From the NCBI GenBank assembly GCA_947579605.1, contig OX388319.1, positions 868,001 through 932,000 on the forward strand: 64,000 nt of DNA, written 5' to 3'. How positions within the stretch are numbered: the stretch's first letter is position 1; every line of letters starts with the position of its first letter. Below, in pieces: positions 27,001 to 39,000 of the stretch. The position numbers were made by a program, and so were the translations under genes. The notes beneath the pieces are model-generated. The model ran no database searches, was not told where the DNA came from, and worked only from the letters and a program-made list of their open reading frames with translations. This stretch comes from Athripsodes cinereus. Taxonomy: Eukaryota; Arthropoda; Insecta; Trichoptera; Leptoceridae.

Positions 27001-30000
27001 AAAATAGCGTCCACACAGCTGGATGAAAACGTTAATCATCAATCCTCAATCTTTCGGTGACAATTCGGAGCCTTAGCCCAATTTAGCGATGTGGCATGCC
27101 ACCCATCGTAAATGACTTATTTTTTATTATCATGGAAAGGAAATCTGCATATTTATTAGTTGCAGTTAGTCCACAGCTACTCCACATGTGGAATATAATT
27201 ATGATGGTATAGTACAGTGTTTCCCAACCGGTGGTTCGCGAACCCCTGGGGGTTCGCTATGTCTACAAAGGGGGTTCGCGAAAATAATAGGGTAATGGCG
27301 GGATTTTAAATGGCCCAAGAAAAATAAAAGGAAAAAAAAAACAGAAACACAAAAAAAATAAAAAAAAGCACACCAAACACAATGCAGATTGCACGCTGTT
27401 GTTTCGAACGTATGCATACTGCCTATATCTTATGCAGCATATAAAGAAAATTTTATTGTTTTTTTGCCTATCATTAGCGACTACATAGGGGGTTCGCCAA
27501 ATTCTATTGGATATTACTTTTGGTTCGCGACGAGAAGAAGGTTGGGAAACACTGGTATAGTATATATGTAGTTGAAAAATCTTAGTCGCCAACCTGTCTA
27601 CGCGATGTAAATATCGCAGTGTGAAATGTTTTTCCATTGCATTGTTATTCTGAGGATAATCTCATTACTTATTATTATAAATCAATATTAGTTATTATTT
27701 CTGATTGCAGTAGAGATGTCATCACCGTCACACGACAACACAACAACACACAGGATGTCACACACGCTGTTGTGTACAAATTTATGATTGACTGGTAGAA
27801 TGTCATTATTGAATTGTATCATATCTACTTGTGCGAGTATAAGAATGCTAATATAATAATAATAATAACAAAATTAATTTCAAATTCAACTTTTCGAATT
27901 ATTATTTCGTTTATAAACTTTTTTATGCAAACACACTTTTTATTTTCAACAGTACCTACCTATAATATTTATTTTATTTATTTAAGCAATAAACAGCTCT
28001 CGCCGTTTACAGTTTCAAAATAGTACAAAACAATCTTACATACCTACGTTACAAAATAAAAATAAACAAAAATTATTATTTGTGTTCAAGACAGAAATCA
28101 AAAATAAGTTTACAAAAGTATATACAATAATACAATTGTATACAATTTATTCCCTCAGAATTAAATAGGGTTCGTGCTTTGAGGGATAATTCCATAAGTC
28201 CGCATATTGAAACACAAACATTGTTGGTGGATCCATGAAACCTCTCATTTGTCAATTTTTTTTTTTCAAAAATAGATATTGATACAAATTATTCGCCTCG
28301 TCGATTTACCGATGAAATAACCTATAAATACGCTGAAATATTCACGGAAAAGGTTATTTAGATAAACTAAATTTCTTACGTGCTGCTTTTTCTTGGATAA
28401 TTCATAAAAAAACTCGCATGTACGAGTACTTCCATAAGTCATAAGTCCACGAATTTTTTCGGACTATGCTTTGAAAATCTTACTATAGAATTTTTGAAAC
28501 ACCTGTTAATAATAAGAATAATAATAACTAGACAATTTATAGTGCGCCGTTTTGTGGAATAAACTCACTTCAAAGGCGCACCTACCACGTAACGAATCAG
28601 ATACGAAAAATAACATAGCAAAACAGTTATTTTGTATTTTTTAATAAAAAAATGATAAATGGATTTATTTGGAAGACATCGCATTCTAGCAGTAAACTCT
28701 CTCTGTACATTGAATATTGTATAACAGATATTTTTATCACACTTTGTATTGATTTGAAATAACGTAACCAATTTACAGTGAATAATAAAATAAATAAATA
28801 AATATAAATAAATATAGGTTTTATGAACCCACATACGACGTGCTCCTATCATATTATCGTCGTTGCATATTCAAAAAGGGGTAAGTATGCGAATTTATAA
28901 ATGTTTTGACATTTCTAGAATGAACTGCGTATAATGACATCATAACCATTTTATAAAGTGATTCTTGGTAACAAATATTAAAATTCAATACTTAAAGAAT
29001 AATATTAACACAATATGCCAATAAAAAGTCCAAACAACAATTTTAATGCCATAATGAACAATTTTTAAAGAGTACGCCTAAATAAAAATGTTCGCACATA
29101 CCTCTTTTTGAATATGCAGCGACGATATCCTAACTACATGCATAATCTTATAAAGCAGTAAAAAAACCATTACAACAATAGACAATGATACAAGAAGCAT
29201 AGTAAAACAATACAAATCTGAAACGATGTTGCTTGTATCAAGGGAAATGTAATGAAAGAAATTTATTATGTGCAAATGTAATAAAATAACATTTAATTTA
29301 TTCCTGGCCTTGTGATATTATAACAGTGAGGTTGACTTTGAATTCATGTTGTCTCAAGTTCAATTTTTATTACAGTGTTTATTAATTTAGTGCATGGATT
29401 TAATACGCTTGCAGTAAGAACAAATTTGTCGATTTTTTCTGTTTATCATAAATAAATATTAGTATCAAATTTTAAGATTTTCGAAATTAATAACACCAGT
29501 GCTAATAATTTGTTAGGAAGTCTGAGATTTATTTTCTATCTCTTGATAAGTACGTACGTACATTAGTACGCGAGTACAAAACTTAGCGCTCTTGTTGTCC
29601 AAATACGAATAACTACTATAGCTATAAACTATCACGGCACATCCCACAAGTGGGGTATAGCTAGCAGATCAGCTACATGTAATAAACACGCACGCCGTTC
29701 TCTCCGTGCCAACATAAAAAATAAGACTTTCAGGTTGGGTGGCAAGCCTTATCGCTGAATTTAATATGCAAATTGTCTTTTTTCTGTTTCTTCGAACAGT
29801 TGCCTTTTTCAGGACACTCGAAAACATACGGAAAAGAGTAAGAGAACAATTCTTTACCGTGTGCTCCACGGAAATGTGAACAGGAAAAAATCTTGAAATA
29901 TGTATTTGAGTAAGCCGTAAATGACCTATGAAGACTAAGGTAAATAGGTATCTACATGATTTAGGTCGGTATCTCGTGTTGGTGTCTCTGGTTCACTGGA

Positions 30001-33000
30001 AGAATCAGTTATTTCAATTCACAAGTAAGATCAGATTGGCATGGATTGGCCACGTCGTTAGATCCGGAGAAGAAAGGGCGACTAAAGATATTCTGCAGGG
30101 TATATCCGAGGGAAGAAGACCGTTAGGCAGACCAAGACAAAGATTGTTGGACAACATCAACCGAGATCTAGAGGAGCTAAATGCTAAAGACGACTGGCAG
30201 TCCATTGCTCAGGATTGAAAGGCTTGGAGATTTATTGTTTCGGAGGCAAAGGTCCTACAAGGGCTGTTCGGTAATCGAAAATAAGTAAGTTATTTCAATT
30301 CAAAAGTATTACATTGTCACGTTATAACAATTGATACGTATATTTTTTTTAACAAATCATAAGAATCTACTTCAATAGATACAAAGAACACTGAGGTGTA
30401 AAATGATTGATAATAGTCGAGTGTTATAAGTAAAGATAATAAGTTAACAAATAAACAATCTTCGTGTCTGTAGGACAACAGGGCTTCCCAACCCTGCGCT
30501 CTCGTACCAATCTGTATGCACCCGCGAATAATGTTTAAACAATGAAAAAGTTGTAAAACAGTTTTCGGATTTTATCGTTTATTTATTTTATTCTTCACTG
30601 TAGGTACATTGGTTACATTTTTTTTCAAATCTTTCAAATTTAAGTCAAATCAATACAAAGTATCATAAAATATCAGTTATACAATTCAATGTACAGAGGG
30701 CGAGTTTTATTGGATTTTTTTACACCTGGATAAGTGAAGATATTAAAAATATTACTCAACAAACATCTTATCTGCACAACCAACAGATTGTGCCAACTTC
30801 CTTTAAAAGGAAGCAGGAAAGGTGTAACGATGCTTACGCATTGGCTCAAGCTGGTTTGATTTTATTTTATTTATTTGGCCTTTCAACAGGTTTTTTCAAA
30901 TATTAATAAAGTATGCGTAAATTAATTGTACTTTTAAGTAATATTCTGTATTAGAGTTTGAGTAATATTCTTTATGAATTTTTTTTTTTGATAAAGAATA
31001 TTACTCAAACTCTATTATATGAAATTCTGGCTTCTGTATCCTAGTCCCTTTTCCTACCTACTTTCCTCCTTTTTTACCTCCTCTTTCCTTTCTTTAAGGT
31101 TTCTTTATGTGAAAGTTGCATGAAATTGGGTTAGTTGAAAGAAATCGTCTCCGATAAACTCGCCCTCTGTATATTGATTGTATGATTGTCCTTGTTTTAA
31201 ATATATTTTTGTGTAAATTTGCTTGTAATCAATGTACAGTAAAGAATAAATAAATAAAAAAAATTAAAAATTCTAGATAGGTACTTTGATTCTACATATT
31301 ATTTGTGCGAATTATTATTTCCTACTTTGAATATCATTAATAACTCTTTAAGATACTATAATTGGCGATGCAAATCATAAATTGTATTATTTTAGTATCC
31401 ATTGTTCAAGCGGTTGTATCTATTGAATCAAGAATCGAACAAATTCCAATGAAGATGTTATTTTTACAATATTATACCTATATTACATGTTATGTATGTT
31501 ATCATATTAAGTTCGCATTATTTGATTACTTCTTAGTGAGACTTGTGTCTGCCATTATTTTCTATACTCTCGATTATGCCCGCACTCGACTAAAAGGTTG
31601 AGATCCCCTGTTGTAGAACATAGCTATGAGCTTACCGATTATTGTTATTGTAGAAATTGTAATAGGTAGGTATATATTTACAATAGTAATCAATGGCATT
31701 ACTCAAATATTAGGAAACCTGACAAGTTATACGTATGTACCTTACATTACATAATATATTACAACTAAACTAAAGATTACAATACTTAAACAAGTATAAT
31801 TATAAAAAGGTACATAGTGCCTTCTTTTTGGTTTAGTCAAGGTTACGACAGCATAAGAAAAATGTCAGTAATGGTATATTATGATTCGGATTAAAGGCCA
31901 AAGATCTTTGAAGTATAGATTAGAAATTCAAAGTAAAAAATGGTAATGCAGCCAATCAAATCGTGCGGCCAAAATAATAATTTACTACTTCCCATGATCG
32001 TGTATGTCTGAACATGAAGGACTCCTACTTATCCGCTCCTCCGTGTAAAACTTATGTCCTCACGAAAGGGCTCTTAAAAAAGCAGGAAATATTTTTTGTT
32101 GCATTTACGACATCGGTGTTCCTATCAAAATGTAGAGGTGTGGAGGAGGATCGAGAAGCCTATGCCAGCGTGATCGCCAACGTCGGGGGGACCTGACAGG
32201 GAATATACAGAAGAAGATATAAATATGGAACGAAAGACAGAAATAGAAATGTAAATTAACGTGTGTTCCATTCCAACAAAAGAGAAGGGAAGAAGAAAGG
32301 GAAGAGAGCCCACCTGTCTCAACCAGAGACACCAGACCAAAAAACTTTTAACGCTACAAAATTTTATCTCTGTAGACAAATAATGGCGAAGATCGCGAAT
32401 TTTCATACATACGTACTGTTTGGTCTGGCGTTCAACCCTCTCTTTGCCCATCCTATTAGGGATGAAGTGCAAAGCGATAGATATATAAGTACTACAATAA
32501 TAATATTATAATACTATAATAATTTGCTACAGGGGTAAATTCGAAACCTTTAATAAATAATTTACAAAAATTAAATTTACCGGTTAATTTATGCATAAAA
32601 AAATCAAAAATCTATTATAATAAATACTTTTAATATTAAATTGTTGAAGGGTGTTTGTGTTCACACTGTGAAAATTCATATTTAATAATTTATAAATAAT
32701 CAAAACACTGTTATATTTTCACTATATTTATTTAAACGTTTTCGCCCACTTCAATGGGCATTCTCAAGAATAACGTGTGTTCACACGTTAATTTACAGTA
32801 CTGAAAATGCGAAAACGTTAGAGTTTAAATAAATATAGTGAAAATATAACAGTGTTTTGATTACTTGTAATATTGTTAGAAAGTTTATGAACACAGATAT
32901 TTCAGGCACAATGCTGGTATTTTGAACCCACGTTTTGAGACTAATCCTTTGATATCCTGTATATCTGGATAGGAGAATTTTTCCCGGCATTAGGCTATTG

Positions 33001-36000
33001 TTAAGTTTTTGTGTGACCATGACTGATCATATATGAAGACTTAACTGGTTGTATAATGCTGGGAAATGTGGATGGCAATTCTGCCGCCGCGTAAAATTAT
33101 TGCGAAAGTTGTCTAGGTAGTGGTATGAGGTATGACTCAAGATCGTTTATAATTATGTCAGCAAGAGTCTACATATTATTAGTTGAGTCATCTTACAGTA
33201 CTTGTTTGTCAATGATGATAATATTATGAACTTGAGATCACATTGTAAATGGTTAGGTTAGGTTGGGTAATAAGTATTTATAATATTATAAAGTAGGTAT
33301 ATTATGCAGCGGTAAGTGATTGATGCATAATGGTATGTAATGTTATAATAGGTAAGTGGTAGCGATGGTAGTCTACTGACCTACAAGTGAATCAATGAAT
33401 GAAGGTCTGTCATTTGATTGATACAGTATAGCCATGTATCAATCAAATGACAGACCATGAATCCTGAATCAAGATTCAATTCATGAATCCATTTCTAGTT
33501 TTAAAAGGATGATTGCTCGATCTCTGACAGATTCTGGGTCTCGGAGGGCATAGGCAGATGTCCTCCGCTCCATTGATGTCTTCCTTTGTCCTTACCGTTT
33601 ATGTCCCTAATCTTTCCCTTACTGTACATTTGATCATTATGATGTGTATGCGCATAATTAGCGGGTTTTCAGACACGGCAGTGTATCCAACAAATTTTCA
33701 TGTTTTTTTTTCTTTCACTGTAGTATGTAGGTAATTGGTAAAATCTATTTTGTAATGTATTAGCAAACTTTTCTGGTTTATATGTCAACTTTTTTTCAAC
33801 TACCAAATTTTCAAAATGGTATAAAGCTTAAAACAAGGTTCAGCAAGTTACATTTGAATGTATATTATGTATATTGATTGATATAAGAATAAAAATTATT
33901 GAAACATCCATATGGGTGTATGAATTATTATATTATAATTCACCACAACAATGATATGGCAATTTCCTTCGACAAATACAGCTTTGTGTAAACTTTTATA
34001 TTATTACGAGTTAATAGGACCGTGGTGACATGTAAAATATTACAGTACAATGAGAAGTTATGGAAATGCTAAGATGGGCAACTTCAAGGCAGATCGTTGT
34101 AATAATGTATAGATATATACAAACATAGATTAGAAGAGTTTGTACTAGTGATGTGAGAAGAGATAATTCTCCAAAGAAATTTCTCGAGAACGAGAAATTT
34201 CTCCGAGAATTTCTCCTCTGATAGAAGAGAAATTTCTCTCCATAATTTTTCTTCGTGGTATTATGACCTTTCGCCCAGTACACTTTGCAGCCAACATGAT
34301 TGATCCAAAAAATTTGTGGGGCTGATTAAGGCCCAAATCAGAGGTTATTAACACTTTTTTCCATGTACGTACCTGCAATTTTTTTAACTTAAATATGGGC
34401 ATGTGGGGTGTCAAACATCAAGATTTTTTATAAAAAATATTTGTTTCCATAATTAATTGTAGCCATATTGGTGATAAATTGTCTCAACATTTGTACATTG
34501 TTATTGACTGATTGAATAAAATATTTATTATTATTATACTGTTAAATAAAAAATAAAAAAATTCCCCGAAAATTCTCTACTTCGAGAAATTTACCGAGAA
34601 ATTTCTCGGTAAATTTCTCCAAAAATTATTTCTTGAGAATTCCACAACACTAGTTTGTACTAATTCTCTCTGAGTTCAGGTAACAAAAATAATATTAATA
34701 CTAACGACGTTTTCAGTTTCACACTGTTCCATGGAGCACCCGGCAAAGAATTGGTCTCCCACTTTTTTTCGTACATTTTCGAACGTCACAACATAAAAAT
34801 GAAGACGTCATTTCCAATCCTAAATTCAGAGATGAGACACGAAGCCACTTGATATATGTCACTCTAAATACATTGAAGTATTATATTCTTCTACTCTAAA
34901 TACATTGAAGGACCCACCGACCACCCGGATACCGCAGAAGTCTAAAGACTTCCATTTATCCGAAATTCTACACTTAACAAATATTGTCTACACCGGAGGC
35001 CCCATAGTGGGCAGCCTGAAGGGCTGGCTGGGCAAAATCTCCTTCTCTAAGTACTATCTCCTTTGCAAAGGTTGGCGACCCTCAGTGCTATTTCCATCTT
35101 ATTGACTGCGGCTTAAATTGTGCAGCCAAGAGGTTCTGTTCCGACCTGGTCCTCTTCTTTTAGTATTTTTCCCTGAACTATCAGTTGAGTTGAGTATTTT
35201 TCTCCTTTCATTAAGTGATCAAAATTTTGCAGTTTCCCTATTTTAAGACTGTTGAGCAACTCCAGACAATTTTTCATCAGTTGGAGAATAATCTCACAGT
35301 GAAATCTGTCTCTCCAAGTAATTTATTTAAAGTATTTTTCTATAAATCCAGAGTTCACAATTGTATGTATAAGCGATACATATTATAATCACCTACCAAA
35401 CTTCTATAAATGACAGGAGATAGCCAACACATAATACATGAATATGCTATTATTATATGCCGTGATATGTTATAGCGTAATAGTGTAGCGCGTGCCGTAC
35501 CTACATCCACATCCTGCCATTCGTCATCATGTGTCATACATTTCTCTGTTTAGATATACGACAAACATACACTTACTACAATATAGTTACCTAGTTATAC
35601 TGTATATTATTATTCTAAAAATAATATAAACATACATTATTTGATTAATCTTATAGTGAATATTAAATTTTAACATGTTCATGTTGTTTTTTGATTTTAT
35701 TCTTTTGTATTTTATCTCATGCTTAAGTTTGTTTGAGTCCACATGTCTGGCATTGTTGTTGCATTCATTATTTTGTATTACATATTGGTAATGATAGGGG
35801 ACTTTACTGGTCCACTTATGGCTTTATACAATTCTGTTAATATTACCTGTATATGACTGTTTGTATCCCTGTGAAAACTTAATAAATAAATATATATATA
35901 CCATCACACCTTTTCCCTCGCGGGGTAGGCAGAAAAGGTCGAGCACCACTTTTTACTATCCATGCATATACACCTTTCATTTCCGTCACTGTCATACAAT

Positions 36001-39000
36001 TTTTCATGCATGCTCTCCTGTTCAATGTGCTCGACACGTGTCCATCCTGTACGATCTGGTTTACATGATCCTGCCATTTGATCTTCAAATGGTCACGTCT
36101 CCGAGCACCATTCCTCTCAGCCTAATATATTTTCTTGGTCATTCTGTCCTCATTCATTCTTTCTTACACATGCTCAAAATAATTAAGAAAAACATATTCA
36201 TCTTCCAGTAGAAAAGGAGTTGATGTTTTTCTCCTCTCATTACGTGACCGAAGTATTACAATAATAAAGAATAATCTGCCTTTTACAGGATACTGAAAAA
36301 CTTGTATAAAAGAGAGGGAGGTGTATTCTATATTACATTTTGGGCATTCCACGTTTTGGTTAGTTGGAAAAATCGTGCCTCCCCGATAAACTCGCCATCT
36401 GTATTTTAGTTCTATGATTGTATTTGATTTAAAGGCATTTTTATATAAATTTGTTTGTAAATCCATGTACAATTGTACAGTTAGGAATGAATAATTAATA
36501 ATAAAAACATATTCACTACCTACAAAATTCATTAATAATGCTTGCAGCAAAAATAACATTTAGTATGTTGAACACCTGGGTACCCCATTGTGGAAGATAT
36601 GTAGATAAATAAATTTTTTTTTTGTTCTTTTTTTCGTTATAATCAATAAAGTATCGCATGTTTACGTACCCTTTGTCGGTGTATTGTTTTGTAGGTAAAG
36701 TTTGCATGGAGGTTTAGTATATAAATATTTTTTTATACATTTTGACCTAAATAGAGTGCGTGAACTTTTGTGCCGCAGTTATTAGACATTATCTATCAAT
36801 ACTATCAACCATAATAAGCATACAACGAAAATTAATGCGTGCCACACATTTAAATTAAAAAAGAAAATTCATTGAATCGGATATTTCGATTGGAGAACCA
36901 TGTTTACACAATGTACCACTGTACAAAATGTAATCAGAAGTGAGAAAGGCGTCCCAACGCTAACGAATTGGCTCTAGGCTGGCTTAAGTGATCACTTTCG
37001 GTGTTCATGGACAACGTTCACCAATCCACCATTCTCACTCTTTCGATGTTCTCACTCACCAATCGAGAAACGCTTTTTGCAAACCATAGAAGAACAATAA
37101 AAAAATAGTAAATATTCTGAAAATTCATTGTTTTAGTCAAAGAGCCGACCTCATTACGTTAGAGATACAATTATGAGAACTCAACCGTTCGTTAGAACAA
37201 ATATTAAAAATGAAAACGCGGCAACTCTAATTAATGACCAAGTTTTCGATGACAACATTGACAACCTTATACCATCGTGTCCGCAATAAAATTATCTTTT
37301 CACCATTGAGAAAACAGATAAGTGAAAATTCGAAAAAAATTAAATAAAATCAAACATAGCCTGGACCGGATTTGCTTGGGCAACCCATGCGCGATTTATT
37401 TCTTTTCGTATAAAATTCGATTCGAATGTCGGCAACAAATATTCGCATTCGCGAATATCCAAAATCACACATTCGTTACATCACTAATATGGACCAAGTG
37501 AAGAAGGGATCATGAACTGTGGAACATACGTAGAAGTAAAGTGACTGGCTGAGAATAGGGAGGAATGGAGAAGAAAATCCAAACTCGTTGCAGACCAATT
37601 CAACAAAAATTAGGTTTCATTCGGAAACTCGATGGGTGAAGATCGTTGTTAAGTCGCTTCTTAGACTAGACTATCTGAATGTTTAGTCAAATCAACTCGT
37701 GTATTACCACGACATTTTAAGAAAAACCTAATAAATGTGCGTATTATTTTCATCACAATAAAATAATAACAACGTTATCCCTATCAAGCTCTATCTGTAG
37801 AATTGTCTATGTATGTAAGTTAAAATTTTTTTAGTGGGGTGACAATGTGACAAACTTTAGTTGCTTGGTTACATAATATTATACCTAAATCTGAGCACGT
37901 GATTTGTTTTAGAAATGTATCGCTCTTTTTCTTCGATAGTACATGTCTATCTTTATATTGATTACTTATTATATACTAGGTATATACGCAGTTATGTAGG
38001 TCGGCATTTTTATGGAGTACGTCATTTGGGCTACTTCAAAATAACAACTACCCCACACAGGGAGTTTTAACCTAAACCTGTCAATATCAATTCAGTTTAT
38101 ATAAATGCTATCAATAATATTATTGATTATTTAGCACCGTTTTATGTCTTCATTGCACGTCTGTCATTTGCTGAATTAGCAAAATTAAATGATGTCACAC
38201 AAACAGAATTACAACAGGGCGTACCCAGAATTCTTTCTATGGGGAGCAGTTGAGTCCACGAGCATCTCTGTTGAGTCTGACTTCTAGAAGGGCGGCAGCT
38301 ACTTGCTACAATGAGCTATATTACCTTATGTTGATTAAACTTTTACATAAACATAACATTTACAAAAAATCACACAGATCGAGTTACTCCCAAACTATGG
38401 ATATGAATTTTTAATTGTATTATGGGTACTTCTGCGACGATACACAAGTATGCACTAAACACGAATGATACATTTTTTTTAAAGATATATCTGGGTTTTG
38501 TTATAAGCCCAAACACAACCTTATACACCTTTCACAGTAAGCTTAAGCTTGTGTCGTGAAAGGGGAGTCTGTCGGCACCTGGGATCGAACCACGGACCCC
38601 TTGTTCATGAGGCCGAGACTCTACCTCCAGGCTACCGACGAATTCAGACCCACAACATTGAAAAGAGACCCACCTCACACCCGGATATCTCAGAAGAAGA
38701 AGACTCCTATTTACTATTCCAGACCCGGAAAAATTTGAGAAAGGTCATTCTCTTTTTTGCTCTGGCCGGGAATCGAACCTGGGACGTCGTGACTCAAAGA
38801 CAAGAGCGTTACCTCTACGCCACAACGGCAGACATATTATTTCAGTACAATACCTATATTTAGTAATGTAGTAGAGTTCAATTTAATACATTTTATTGTT
38901 TTGTGTTATTTTTATAATTAGATTAGCTTTTTGCATAATTATTAAACTAATATTCTTTTAATAAATATGTTGAAATAACCATAGACATACTAGAATTGCA

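Noticed and set aside
27263..27637. 124-codon open frame, minus strand
   Set aside because: It runs across the hAT MITE and its flanks, is low-complexity Phe-rich, and matches no family.
31362..31601. 79-codon open frame, plus strand
   Set aside because: No family, no splice context, and composition like the surrounding intron.
35861..36211. 116-codon open frame, plus strand
   Set aside because: It overlaps the reverse of a LINE tail repeat and has no recognisable domain.
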